64,000 nucleotides of DNA, taken from contig CM063288.1 of NCBI GenBank assembly GCA_032173965.1, positions 21,177,501 through 21,241,500 on the forward strand, read 5' to 3'. Numbering within the stretch: position 1 is the stretch's first letter; each line of letters begins with the position of its first letter. The DNA comes from Sitta carolinensis (lineage: Eukaryota > Chordata > Aves > Passeriformes > Sittidae). Shown here one piece after another: positions 29,701-44,700 of the stretch. The notes under the pieces are model-generated. The model was not told the origin of the DNA. It worked only from the letters and a program-made list of their open reading frames with translations, and did not search any database. Both the position numbers and the translations under genes were made by a program.

Positions 29701-32700
29701 TAATATATTCTTTTACATCCTGAGGATATCTGAAACTGAGGTAACTCAAGCTAACCTTCTCAACTCTGAGAATCTATATTGCATCCTCAGACACCCAGCA
29801 TACACAACATATATTTATCCAGGAGTCACATACATGCAACAAACTTCCACCTCACCACCACCAGCTGTAAGAAAATTTATTAATGAGCTGTTCTGGAACA
29901 AAGAGCAGAAAAGCCCATGAAGTACTAATGCAGAAGAAGGACGTGACAATTAAGTATTTTCAAGAATTTGAAGAAAAAATGTGATTCTATTCCACAACAA
30001 CAGACATTGCACTAAAAAATTAACCAGACTAGCTGAAGTTCTGCAAATTTTAAGTGAGATAATTTACCATATGCTGTTAAAAGCATGACTGTAAAACACA
30101 TACAAGCATGATCATCTAATTCTTCCACAATTTATTAATTTCCTTTGAAAATGATGCTAAAATAAGGAATGCAATTTAAGCATGCTGACAGCAAACTATT
30201 TACACAAGATTGGTACATAAATAGCTCTAATTCCTGCACTAACTTAAATTCATCAGTTTCCAATTTAATTTTCATATTAAAAAAAACAGTGGGGAGAATT
30301 GTTTTTAACTGTTTTGATTTCATAACATGCAAACTAAATGCCTCAAATGAAAATTGGATAGCCGTAGACAGATGTTGTCAGAAGAAAATACTTACTTAAC
30401 ATTATTGCTTCAGTTTACCTCATGCATTTCATAAGACTTTCTTATTTTTTAAATCAGATTCTGTTTCATAATTATACCATGGCCTTGTCTCAAAATCTTG
30501 TTATAAAGAATGCCTAAGAAGGAAAAACTGCATAACTGAAATCAAAATTAGCAAGGTTAAAACTGAAACTTAAAGAGAAAAAGCTAACTTGTGCAACACT
30601 GAAAACCAGCCAAAACTTTTTTAAAAGTTCTATATGCTGGAAGAAAGCTATACTTTAAGTAGCGTTCTGCACTACATCATCGGAAGCACTAAAACATTGA
30701 AACAACCATCCCAGCAAATAAAACTGTGAATATTTCATTTTTAATTTTCTTTCAGAATTTAGACTGTTTTAGGAAACAGATATTAGACCAAGGCCTTACA
30801 AGATACCAGCAGATGAAAGATATATTGTCACTTGGACAACTATTTACCTTGAAAATTGTCAGCCAATTTTTTGATCAAATTTAGAGTAGCTACATTACTA
30901 CGGCATGACAAAGCTGTCAGATTCCAGCAGGAAGGGAATGAAGTTGCCACCATAAACAGCCAACCACTCCCACTCAATATCAACTGGTGTAAGTTTGCAA
31001 CAGGCCTGACTCTAAGGTCAATGGCAGCAGGCAGATGAGTCCTCAAGTAGCTGTGTACACTCCTGCAGAAGAGGAGCTGGGAAGAATGACGTAGAAATGA
31101 AGACCTCAGTTTTGGAGTGACACTTCAGTCAACTCTTGAAAGGAATCCCTTTGACTTGATTCCAGCTGTAGACCAACCTGGAAAACTGTTTGTAGGGCAG
31201 GGTTTTTTTTCTATTTAGATAAATGAATCTTCCAGCTGAGTGTGTTTTGAGTTGATAAGCAGCAAAGTCCATTCTCAAGCCAATGCTACTTTCTTTCAGG
31301 TCATTTGCTAGTGTCTTCAGGTGCTACTGCAATGGTCAAAAGAAGTATATAAAAAAAATTATCCAGTATCCTATAACAAGTTATGCAACCTATAATAAGA
31401 CCTGGTAAAACTGCCATTTTTTTTTCCAGGAAATAACCAATCCCAAACTGATTCAGTACACTATTAAATTAGCTGAGACACTATTACAATTAGAATTTGA
31501 TTAACATCATTAAATTTTCTTCAGCTGGACAATGGCTTGGGGGCAGGGGAAAATCCAGTAACTTAAAAATTCTTCCAAGTTGACAAAACTTACAGGACCA
31601 GAAATATGAAGGCCAAGTTGGCACATTTCAGTTCCTGATAGTTTTCCAAAATAAACACTACACTCACTGCATGAAATGTTTGAAGAAGAAATCTATATAA
31701 ACACGCTAATAAAAAATTCCACCTTCCTTGACCAGGCAAGTCACTAAAGAGTAATGTGAACTGTGCATGTAACAGCTCTTTTTGTTATACACAACGCAGT
31801 ATTTTATTACGAACTGCCAACAAAAGTATACTACTAGAGAGGTTTCTCAGGTTTAATTTCCTCTCAAGACCAAAACACAGGTGAGAAAGGTATCTCGCTG
31901 CCAGTGCTTAATATATAGATATTATTTGATACAGCTTTTTGCTAGAAAAGCAAGGCTGAAGAGTTTCAACTGTGACTAACCAATAGCCTTCCCTTGGTCA
32001 CCACAACACTAAGCACAATGAGGAATATGAGCTCTAACATCCTAAGACAAAACAAGCTCAGCCAAGACTTTTCAGAACAAACTCACTGCAACATAGGACA
32101 TATGCATAGGCATGCCTGGTATAATGGACATTTTGGTAGAAGCATAATTACTGGACATTTTTCAAAGAAAACAGTACATTTACTGGACAAAGCTATTAGC
32201 TTTGTATTTATTAGGGTTTCAATGGCTTTCCATTATGTAAGCAAAATGTAGGACCTAAGTAAAGACATTTCTCCCTCTCAAACACTCACAAGCACACTAA
32301 AGATGTCCTCTGCTGCCTACCTGGGGAGTGAGCCTTGGAAGAACACCTCTCACACAATGGGCTGTAACGACAAAAATCTAAAACCTAATTGTTTTCACAG
32401 CCACACTGCTAACAGAACAAAGTATGCTATTTGGACTTCAGATAATTACCAACCGTCTCTGACACAAAACTAGGAAGAAGTTCTTTTAATTTTTGTCTCA
32501 GGTAGAAAAATTTTCTTAAATGAAAACAGAAAATACAACCTGACTTTACTTGGTATAAAAGGAGTGCATTATCCAGCTTGCAGGAGAAAATACAGGAAAA
32601 CCCTCCTTATCCTGCTTCAAAGCTCACTGGTAGTTGGAAAAAAAAAAAAAAAACCCACGTAGATTCACACCCTTTAACTTGTCTTGTTCTGCTGTCTCTT

Positions 32701-35700
32701 CCACTTACCTTCTTCTTTTGGTTTAAAATTAAACTTTTTTTTCCTTATTTGCAGAACAACAATATACTTCTGACTAAAAAAAACCCCTATGATTTCATAA
32801 TCTGCTTCTAACTGCGTATTTATTCACCAACCTGAAGAAAACTTGTGAGGGGTTGTAAATAAGAAGGGGAGGAACACCTCTGAAAAAGGTTATCTCAGAC
32901 AAAATATCAGACACATACAGAAAAGACACTGAAAGTCAATCAAGAAAATTCAGTCTTGATTCTGGTCAGAACCAGTGTCACAGTACTTTCCACGTTACTG
33001 TGGAAAAGTGAGTTTCTTCTAACATAAAGGAAGGACCAATTGCATTTCCCCCAAATATAGGGAATAGCAGTTTTAATACCTTCCAATCCATTTATTATTC
33101 CTAGACAAGTAGGAAAAATGTCACTATAAATCTCCATCTTATCTTTACTATAACCAGGTGTTTATAGCTATGCACTTCAGGCGATAGTTTTTGCTATTCA
33201 TCTAGTACTTCTGCCTATTTAATCACATTTCATATATCCCATTTAGTCTCTTGCCTTCCCATGTGAAATTCCTTATAGGAAAATACAATTAAAGGATGCT
33301 TGCTGGAACTCCCATGTATTTTTTTATAAACCACCACTGAAACACTCTCAAGAACTATCAACAGACAAAATGATACACAGCACAGATCAGACAGCTTCTT
33401 TCTCATGTGCCTATATGGTTTGGGGGTTTTTTGCTTTCTTTCTCCTTTTCCTTTCTATCCTTCTTCTCAAGTTTCTGCTACATTACTCCACAAGCAATAC
33501 CATTAGCTACATGATCCTATACCAAATATAAACCTCAGAAATAATCCTCCTTGTATTAGCCAGAGAGCTAATAATAATTAGTAAAGGGCTCTTTTTCCAA
33601 GACTTAGATTCTGACATCCGAGTTTAGCTGCATTAACATGTAGAATATATGCTTTTTGCTACTGATGTCTACACCCCCAGAGGTAACAATGTGTGATGGA
33701 GACAAACCAAGACTTCCTGTGGTCACTGTAAACAGAAAATTTAAGACTCAATATCAGACAGAAGAGTAAATGCTGTGAGCAGAGCACATCCCTTTGGTGC
33801 TGTTACCTACAAGCCAATGAAGAGTAGGCTTATCTAGATCTGAATAACTTCACTTGATGGTAAGTTTGTAATACAGAAGTCAATCCAAAACAAAATGAAC
33901 TAAAAAACATCCCGGTATATTATTTTCAATTCGAGTTTTAGATTTCAAATCTAAAAAGCAAGCTTCTTGACATAGAATACAGCAGAATCAGTAACTATGT
34001 AAGTATTATAATCAGTAGCCTTTTGAAACAAAACTCAGCAGGTCTTCTAGGCATGTTCCACTTAACATTGCATTCTCCTCACAAGCTTAAATAGACATAC
34101 AATATAAACCATGTATGTTTTACTTAAATATTTATGCTTCAGTATCTTGATGAACCAGAGGTCTGGATCACATGATTACAATAAAACAGTGATTCCAAGC
34201 TACTTTGTGCAACAAAGTCTCCCAAATGACCTCTGCTGTTCACTCTGCCCATCATAACTAGCCCGGCACAACACAATAATGTGTTTAAATGGCTTCTGGT
34301 ATAGCAAAATCTCCTGAAATATAATCATGTATTTTTCTTTTTGTTTAAGCAGATATGCCCTGAAATTTGTAATGCATTCTATCAAATTTACCAAAAATAA
34401 ACAGGCATGTTTACTTTTTCTCACATTAAGAAATACCTATTTTAAGAAAATAATATTTCTTCTCCACCAAAATAAAACACTGATACTTATAATTAACGAT
34501 TGTACTTTAAAACATAATGCAAGCAAGCAGTACTGAAAATTCACACATATTCTTAAGCACAGCCTCCATTTTGATATTTTTATGCTTGTTTCACTGCTGC
34601 TTACACAAGTTTTCTACATCATAGCAACACTGACAGTAAATTAGTAAGAAATTAACAAAAAAGCAGATAAATAACAGCACCTTGGGGAGCCTGAAAATTT
34701 TAAGGGGAAAAATTGCATAGACAGAAATATTTGGATTTTCCATAGAAGCTTCATCTATTCAGGACTAGGAAGAATGGGTATGTTAATGATACTGATGCCT
34801 TAGAAGAGTGGCAGCTGATAGCCAGAGTTCCCCCTTTTCAATTTAGTATACAGATCTTCTCCAGGGTAAGAGCTTTAAGCACTACCACTGAAGTGCTGTT
34901 AACTAATATGACTACTTGGGAGTTATATGAGCTCATAGTAACATAGGAGTGAGGGAGGACTATATTCTACAATTTCAGTTTCTAATGGAATAGCAGTTTC
35001 AAATAAAATCTATCACCACTATGTTTAACCCACTGTGTTATGTAGCCTTTAATAGCAAGACAATGATGTTCTGATTATCACCATTTAAACCAAAAACATG
35101 CAGTAATAAAAAACCAAACTTTTACAAAAAGAGTAAAATAAATACCTGCAGGACTTCCAGCATTTTCTCCTTGATGCAGCTGAATACCAGCAGAATCTAT
35201 AGAGTTTACCGTAACTGTCTGTAGATTTGGCAATTGAGCAGTGCTTAGACTAACTGGAGTTGATGTCAACGCACCACCTGCTGCAACTTGACCAAGAGTG
35301 AGAGTCTGCACAGGAGTCAGAGTTATTTGTTGACCAGGTGCATTCTGAATTTGCAAGTTCTGCAAGTTCTGAACTCCTTGCACTTGAAATGTCTGCCAGG
35401 TTATCTGCCCAGAAGGGGTCACTGTTTGTGCCTGAATTAAGAAAGTTCCAGGATTCAGCTGCAGTTGAAGATTTTGAAGAGCCTGTTGAGATATACTTTG
35501 ACTTGCTTGAACACCATGGATTGTCTGTTGCGCAATACCTTGTACAATCTGGGCTTGACTGGTTGGCTGCTGCGACTCTTGTAGCTGTATGTGTTGTACA
35601 ATTGGCTGTGCTGTGGAGACCTGAATATTCTGAGCCTGTGTGTCATCAGAGACTGATGTCTGGATGTAATTTCCCTGAAGATCAGAACCATGAACTTGAC

Positions 35701-38700
35701 CACTAGTTGTGGTCAAGTCATTTGCATTTTGTTCCAATATACTCGAACTGTCTATGGTAACGGGCAATTGTGATGAAGATGACGTTGGCACAAATAAGTC
35801 ATTATCAGTGGCAGTTTCTGTAATTTCAGGAGAAACTTGCTCACCAGTCCTTTCAGAAGTATCTGAACTATCCATGGCCTGTCCAGTATTTATCAAGTGC
35901 CCATCTGCATTAATGCCTGCTGTCATGGTTTGAGAACCACTGCCCAGTCCCAGAGAATCTAGATCAACACTATTAATGGGTACAAAAGTAATATTTCCTG
36001 GCAGTCCCAGAGGGACGTTAGCAACCACCTGTGCTTGGCCAGGGTAAGACGAACCGCCAATTGCAACGCCCTGAACCTGGACTTGACCAGACTGACCAGA
36101 TAAGATATTCTGAATATTAGCTGAAGATGTCCCAGAGGCAATGATCGTTTGATTTGAGCCAGGAATGATCTGAATTTGACCAGTTTCTTGATTTATACTG
36201 CTATTATCAGAAGAGGCTGCAAAGCCAAGTTGAACCTGCTGACCATCCGCTGTCTGGATCTGGGGTATTACTTGTATTGTACGTTAGACACTGTACCATT
36301 CGACGAATCTGATCCTGGTGCAACAGAAAAGATTTGTTGATTTTGCAAACTCTGAATAGGAAGGACATACTGCCCACTTGAAGTTACTGTGGCAGCACCT
36401 GGAATCTGTACTATATTACCAGCTTCATCCTTTATAGTGGTAGGAGCTGCAGACAAGACCTCCCATCTGTTTGGAGCTCCAGCTAATTGCACAGAAGCCA
36501 AATCCCCTGTCTGAATAAAAAGAAAAAAGAAAACAAAAAATTAAAACAAACACCGTACGGACTATGTGTTAGACCAGTCATGCAATTCAACACTAGATAT
36601 TGATACACTACTGGAAAACATGCAGTACAGCTCATATAACCATCAGCAATTGAATCAAAACTATGAAATACAGATTTTATAAGCAATCTAATGCCTACGT
36701 CAGGGGAGCCAGCCTGTGGGTTGTGTGCCACACGTTGCTCGCAGACATGTAAAATGCAGCTCCTATGTCATGGCTATGTCAGGTGACCAGCAGCAGGGTT
36801 ATTCTGGTGGCAGGGCTGCTGGGTAATCCAAACCCCTGGCTATGTGAAGGAAGGAGCTGGCAGGGGCTGCTGGAGTTCTCATCACCAACTTACCCTGGGG
36901 ACTCAGAAACACTCTTTGCCCAGCTAGGCACCTATTGCACAGAAGTGGAGGAATCAGTGTGAAGCCAGTGTTGCCTGTATCTCCTGGAGTTCCACTGCAT
37001 TTCAACTCTGTTTTGTATTTGTGCACGTTGTGACTCCCAGCAGTACAGAAAATGTTAAGAAGTGATGGAGTCACACAGTTGGAAAGAAAGGACAACCTCA
37101 GTTTGTTACACATAACACGAAGCTCTAGCATTTATAAGCTTGTAGGAGTTAGTTTTGCTAAGGAAGAACACTTCTAGACCAAGAACTTTTATACTGAAAT
37201 CATATTTGGATTAGTCATATACATCAGTCAGTAGAGGGAAAAATATCCATCTTTGTTAAGTTGGAAGAATGGAAAAGGCCAGTGTTTCAGAGTAGACCCC
37301 AGATGCTTAAAGAACCTATTATGCATTTGGTTTTTATTCAGTAAAGAAAAGGTAAATTGCACTTACCTCTCTTTACCAAAGCAAGCTTTTTCAGAATAGA
37401 GTATTAAGAATTAGATTTAACATCTTGCAATGCTTAGCACAGACTTGCATAGTCAACCAGCCTGGTATTTTAAGTAAGTAACCATCAATCTAAAAAATAA
37501 GTAAAGTTTCTCCTTATCTGTTTTACCATACTACAGTAAACCAATAGAATAACTTAATATTGGCAGTATGTAACTAACTTGGTCTGACAACCAATTCAGC
37601 TCTGTGAAACAAATCTAGTCTCTCTGGCAGAGTCCAGAGGACCTAGAAAAAAAATCTCTGGTTTGTCCTTCTGCACTCATCCTGCAATCACTCCTGGTAG
37701 GGAAGTTACCAGAACATATCACAACTTTCTTCTGATGCTGCATTCTGACTTCCTTTAGAATAAAACCAGGACATGCAAAATACAGCACATATCTAGTTCT
37801 TTCCTAACACAGCACTGAGACCTAGCCAGTCTGAAAGAATCCTGCAGTATTCACCTGAGTGAATTTAATCCACAGTGTATGATGGGACTTTGCTAGTTTC
37901 ACGTTCTTATCCTATTCCAGCCCATAACACTATAATGTTTACATGTAAAGGAAAAATGCTGTATTTAAGTCTGATTACTTATTAGAAGAAGTTTTAACTG
38001 TGCTTACGAAGCTTAATTTTCAATAAGGAAATCGTGGTGCTAAATTCTTCTCAAAAACTGTAAAAGTAATTAATGTGCTAAAAACAAAAGAATGCTATAG
38101 CCTTCTTCAGCCCTCAAAGACACAGACCATTGACTCTTATTAAGAGTTTGACTCAGTGATCCTTGGGGATCCTTTCCAGCTCAAAATATTTTGTGGTTCA
38201 TAAGAGTGATTCATAATTTTTCAGGTAGTATATTAGTAAATAGATTTAGCATCACCAGAACAAAAGTAATTTCATGGCCTTAATGCTTCAAGAAAAAGAA
38301 ACAGAAAAAGACAAATATTAATTCTCTTTTATGATTTTCTTTTCCTCTTATACTGATTAACCTTTCCTTTAAAAATATATTTAATTTTTTTAATCTTTTA
38401 AGCTCATAACTTATGATACTAGAAGAAAAAACATGCAATATTCCATGTCATGTCTTACCTAGAAGGCAACAAGTTCTATTTTCCTCTGCTACCAAATTAG
38501 CTTTATACACTTGTGTTTAACATTGTTTACACAGGGATACCAGTTGCTGAAACACTGTTAAGAAAGTTCATAACTACTAAATTCACAAGCATATAAATAC
38601 CCATTAACTGAAGGTTTCATAGAATATCAGAAGACACACAGAAGTCATAGATAAATATAGTCCGAAAATTCCAAAAGCAAAAATATGATTGTTATAAGTT

Positions 38701-41700
38701 TAAAGTGTGTCATTATAAAATAAACGTATAATATAATGTGGTAATAGCAGTCAGAACAAAAGAAAAAGGAAAAGTAATATAAGTCATTACAAGTCTGATA
38801 TAATTTCTCACTGATTGAAAACTATGTACGAGCAAATGCTAAAAGCTGAGGTTAAACTGGACTATCTAATACACAATATTATGTCTGTGTCTGCTCATAT
38901 GTAATATCCTCCACAGAAATACTTCAAAGGGAACCTGTCTCCTTCATGATATGGAAATGACCTACTTTATTCTTCTCCCAAAACATATGGTGATTTCCAT
39001 ATTGGCATTTTCATGTTGGGCACACATCTCACATTTTCATGATCTAGTGAAATCTTCCCTCAAATCCTGCTCCGTAATGATTTTAGCACAACAAAGCCAC
39101 GCTTTTAGTACGTGCACTTGTCTGTCCATGGAGAAATTCAGGACAGCCATGCATGAGGATATGAAGCTATGCTACAAATACAACACTAAATGCCTGTTAT
39201 TCATATTGCTCTTACAGCTGGCTATATCAGACACCACCAGCTGAATCATGTGGAGGGAGGAGCAAAAAAAGAGGGTGAGGCTTTCAAGAAGCTATCTGGC
39301 AGCTATCAAAATTACTAGCCTTAAAGCATGAAAAAACTCCATATGGTAAAGAGTATTTGAGGATGATTTCTGATCTCAAATGGTCATCATCAGCCTGTCA
39401 TAACAAGACTGACTGTTACGCTCTTTCACAAAGTCTGTTGAGACAAGACATTTCTTGGACTTCTTTTCCTACTAACTAAAGAGTAATAACCTTTCTTTAC
39501 GTCCTCAGGCAATTAAGCACTTTTGTAGTAACTCATAAATTCTGCCATTGATATATGAACAGCAACAACTGCAGCCCAGTCGCTTACTGAGCTTTACATT
39601 CAAAATGCACCCGTTTGTTTGCTGTCTCACCCATCTGTGAAAATTATCTAGAGGGTAGAGATAAATCAACAGCTTCTTCATCAACTGCTACTCAGGCAGC
39701 AGTTACTGGGCAGCTGTTCCTTTAAGAGAAGGCTGGACTGTTTGAATCCAAAGGCTCTGTTTCAAGAGGAAGGGACAAAGATCTGAGGAAAGTTCAGCAC
39801 TACTCAGCCAAAAAGGAGAGAACAGGAAGCAACAGGGAATTCACTGGCAGCAGCATCAGGAAACAAGAAAAAGAGACAGAAACAGAGCAAAGAGAGTAAC
39901 TGACACAAGGCATAGGATGAATTAAAATCAAATGATATGTCCACCTGAAGAAAGGTCAAGTACCAACAAAGAGTGAACGCAACAACCACTCACTGTTCAG
40001 CCTCTCTTTTGATTCTTTAATGGGCCTTATATGATTTCCAGTGGGTAAAATAAAGAGATGTCTCCAAGAGAAAAGTCTCATCCCTGAAGAATCATGACCC
40101 ATGATAAATAAAAATCTAATAAATGTCTTGTTCAATATATTTAGATAAAATTATGGCAACATCGAGTCAAATGTGGAAGAAGGTAAGAGAAAGACAGAAA
40201 ATAAAATACCTTTCAGAAGTGATCGAAACCATACTGAATGATAGGACTTTATAAAAAATAAAATATGCTTCACCAAAGTAAAATGGAGAGGAGGAAAGCA
40301 GAGAAACCCCTGTAAGAACTGGTATCTATTGCACAAAACCTGCATCTCAACACGTCAAAGAGGCACATGCCATTAGCCATCAGTATTTTATTACTAAAGT
40401 CTACCAAGCATTTATCTGTGCTGGTGGACTGCTTTTTACTGCACTTTTCAGGACACTTTTGCCCCATTTAGTCCTGGAGCAAAAGCATCAGCCAAACAAC
40501 CAGAGACCGACAGATAATGGGTCATGAGCTCCTAAACATTTAAAAATCATACACCTAATGAAGAAAATTGGACACTGCCTCATCCAAATTGTTGCTTTAT
40601 GAAAGAGTTAGGGTTCTAATGCATGGGTTTAATAATACCATGTGTTTACCAAGCTACAGTAAACTATCTGTGCATTCTTAGGTCATTACAAATACAAGAT
40701 AAAATGCACTTGCTCCAACGCTTTCATTAAAGTATGAGCTAATACATTCAATCTTGTATTTGCCATAGGTTAAAAACACGTTCAACATCAGTCACTCTGG
40801 TTCAGCTGACACAAAGCTGTTTCTAAGGCAAATTAATTCTGTTGCATGTTTGAGCCCTCTGCCAATGAAGCCAATGAATTCAGAGAAACACTTTTGCCCA
40901 AATCAAATGTTTGGAAAAACAAAGAGCGTTTCAGGAAAAAAAAAGTATTATCTGGGACTGCTTAAAATCTTATTTTAAAAGAAACTCCAAACTCGTGTAA
41001 CATATCTAACTGTGTCTCAACTAAAGAATATCTACATCTTTTTGCTTGACATGGAAAACTGGAGCCAAAACTTCAAAAATTACCTATCAGCAGAAGTTCA
41101 GAACTTGTCCAAATTCAGACAACACAATATCCCTGACCTTAGCAGAAACAAGGAAGCTGAAATACTAAGAAACAAGACACAGGAACAAGGAGACATTTTT
41201 ACCTAGATTGCAGTTAACTTCTTTTGTTTATTAACTATTAAATATATATATATGTATATGAATCTCAATATAACTACATGCCAAAGTAACATTCTGTGAA
41301 ACGGTTTCTTTTCTTCCTGCTTTCAACTCAGGTGCTGAAGGGTCTGTCAAATCATAAAGAGAAAAATAAAGAGCACCTGGGGTCAGTCAGCCTCAACTTG
41401 ATCTTTGGGAAGGCAATGGAGCAAATAACCTTGAAAATAATGTTGAAAAAATTAACCTTCAAATAACCTTGAGAGAAATTTTAAAAAAGTAACATTCAGA
41501 AGTAGTTGGCCTACATTTAGGAAGGGGAAGTAATGCTTAAATAACTAAGCTCACAATGCCCAGTGATGACAACACTAGTTTGGTAGATGGGATTAGGCAA
41601 GGCGTATTATTTATCACTACATTTGTCAGGCTTTTGACTCTGTCCCCCATAATATATGAAAAAGACTCTTTTTTTTATATCATATGGGTTAGCAAACACT

Positions 41701-44700
41701 GGAACACACTGCCCAGAGGGATAGTGGAGTCTCTATCCTTGGAGGTATTCAGACCCACTGGACACAGCTCTGAACAACTTTCTCTCATTGACTCTACTTT
41801 GAGCAAGGAGGGGAAGACCAGACATTCTCCAGACATCCTTATCAGCCTCAACTTTCTATGAAATCTTAGACTTCTTACTAATGTCTAATATTAGAGAACT
41901 TTTTTGTTGATGCTTTTTTTAAATATGGAAATTAAACCATACATTTTCTTACTTTCTATAAAACTATTAGGAGAAACAACCCAAAATTTAAGAACATCCC
42001 TAAAGCACCTTCTTCTAAAAGAACTTCAACACTTGGTTCTGATCCAGCATTAGGAAGACATAATTGGAATACAAAAACCAAAGAACATTTTAAAAGGCAA
42101 GCATCTGGACAAATATACTGCTAGCCATCACATTCTAGTGAAACTTCTTTGGTTTGCAAAAGTAGAGAACAGAGAGAAGCAGGACAATTCCAGACAGACT
42201 TTTCTAAAGTGGCTGAATGTGTTCTGGTGCATCTGATCACATCCAGAAACCCAGCATGAGGAAAGTATCTTATCACCCACAAAAGCAAAAATGGATGTCA
42301 GAATAATTCTGAACTTCCTCAAAATGATCATATAGGCCAGAAAACCAAGCAGTCTGGTTAACTCTGACACATGGCATTCATGCATATTTTTGCCTAGTGG
42401 AAAACATGAAATTTAAAATGCCTTCCTATTTTTTCATCCTGTCAGCACTATTCCTATTTCCCCCTAAACTGAGTTTAAACTAGGTGCATCTCAGATGGTT
42501 AATCTTCTGAGGCATAAACCAACTAGAATTCCAGACCTTCATTAAGTTCTATGAAAGCACTGATACTCAGTTATAAAGCTTAAGATATGCCAAAGCAGTC
42601 ATAAAACCCTCCAGCCTTTATTTGTAAAAGACACACAGAAATGCTTTGCCTACAGCAGAGAAATGATACCCATCTTCCCCACACATGCTAATTATTAACC
42701 TGTCCAAATGTTTTCCACATCTTATTGGTAAGCAACAACATAAACAAAACATATAAATCATTCCTCATAACCTTCTTTTTTTTTTTAAGACTAGCGAATC
42801 AGTGCAGCCCACTTCACACAAGATGCAACTGCACACCTCGACTGGGGCAGTCATCTCTGACAGCTGTGAGAGCCAACAGCTCTCTCAGCCAGCCTGCCAC
42901 TCTTCCCAGCTCACCCGCCTTCCAGACCTCCCATGAAACCTCACAGCAGTCTTGCACCGTATCCTCACCTATCCAGTCCTACCCAGCACAACCCTAAGAG
43001 TGGACCTTGGTAGCACCAGGGTTCCAAGACAGCCTTGCAGCTTTGCATTACAATGAAGTAAGAGAAGATAAACTGGTTATCATCTCAGCTTTGTAGCTTC
43101 TTAAACAATCATGCTACAACCATACAGCTGACCATCAAGGCTCTGTTTGACCTAAATCTGTCTGCTCCTTTGTTTCCTTCCTTATGCGTAGCTTTACCAT
43201 CTTCTGCTTTGCTTCTCATCTTCACCTAATGCTAAAATCTTTGCAGATGTTTAAACTGGAATGAAACTAGGGTATTTGTAACTAAATGAAAAAGAATCTT
43301 AAGTATGAAAATCTGAAGTAGAATTATTAGTCAAAGATAAATAGTGAAAAAGCAAGACCAAAACTAAAACTTGTCAGATTTCAAACTCCCAGGAGACAGA
43401 AAGACATCCTGAAAGGCTCAAACATGAGCCATCATTCTAGGTCAGGCGCTAGCACACACCATCTCAGCAAGGCTCTCACACAAACCAGCAGGCAGCAATA
43501 TTCAAGGCAAAGTTCCTATGGCAAATGTTTGAACCAACCATGGATGTAGCAGCATCCATGCAAGGATGGAAAGAAAGCAAGGAAGAGATTCTCAGGTAAG
43601 CAAGCCACAAACTCAAGGCCATCTACATTAATAACCATCAGGCAACATACTGGTGTTGGTTCATCATTAGGCTGAGTAAATCACGGTGTCAAAGCTTAAA
43701 TGCTGCAATCTTCATCAATGCACAAAGACAAGATCAGCAGTAATGCCTGCTAGTGCCTCTTATCCAAAAGAAAATAACATTTCCAACCAGAATCATCGGC
43801 CAAGCTGAAAACCTTGCTGTCTAAAGACAGCCTGCCAGGTCATTGACAGGATGGAAAGGAGAAGAGGGTTGAGTTTAGTTCAGTCAATTGCCTTCTTCAT
43901 TTGCTTTTCATTACAAGAAACTGCCATTTTCATTAGTCTTTTTACTTCCTCACTAATCCTTTCAGTGTATAGTGTAACAGCAATGGCTATTCAAACAGCA
44001 GGCCAAGACTCAGATACCGATACAGAATCACAGGATAATTTCATCTGGAAAGGACCTCTGAAGGTCACCTGGTCCAACCCCTGGGCTCAAAGCAGGACCA
44101 ACTAGATTGTTACAAACACAATCACATTTGCTCCAGCTCTTCCCCAAAATCCCAGTCACACAATATTCCCTGTGCTTCTATGGGAGTTTTGCTGTTGCTT
44201 TTAAATCATACTGCTGGTCTCTCAGGGAGCAGCTGCAGTATACCATTTCAGCCAGGAAAGCAGTATGCTAGCCCAGCATGCTGGCTCCAGCCCTGCCAGG
44301 TTCCACCTAGCAAATGTCAGTAAAACAGTAACAAAATAACCCCAAAACAACAGCATCACTACTCTTTTACATGCAGGATCTTGAAGTACTTTTAAGAGTA
44401 TACCTAGTTTGACTTCTACTACCCATTTGTGTGGATTGAGAGTCCTACCAGATGTTCAGCAGTCAGAACTGCAGTCCAGGTATAGAATACAACAGGAAAG
44501 AGCTGCCCTCCCACTGCTGCATTAGGCACCCAAGGACAGGTCTCAAACTGACTGAGCTGCACTCCTGGGAAAGGGATGAGCATCACAAACTGCATGAAGA
44601 CAATCATGTCTGTGCATATAGATTTCATTTTCCATATGAATTATGAGGTACCTACAATTTAAGCCTTTTTAGCTTTTTCCTTCTTCCACCCTCCAATACG

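Noticed and set aside
29372..29920. Opposed open frames of 100-125 codons in SP3 intron 4
   Set aside because: Opposite strands over the same bases, no family resemblance; likely chance.
43851..44105. 84-codon plus-strand open frame
   Set aside because: Its C-terminal third is translated antisense CR1 sequence; the rest has no similarity.
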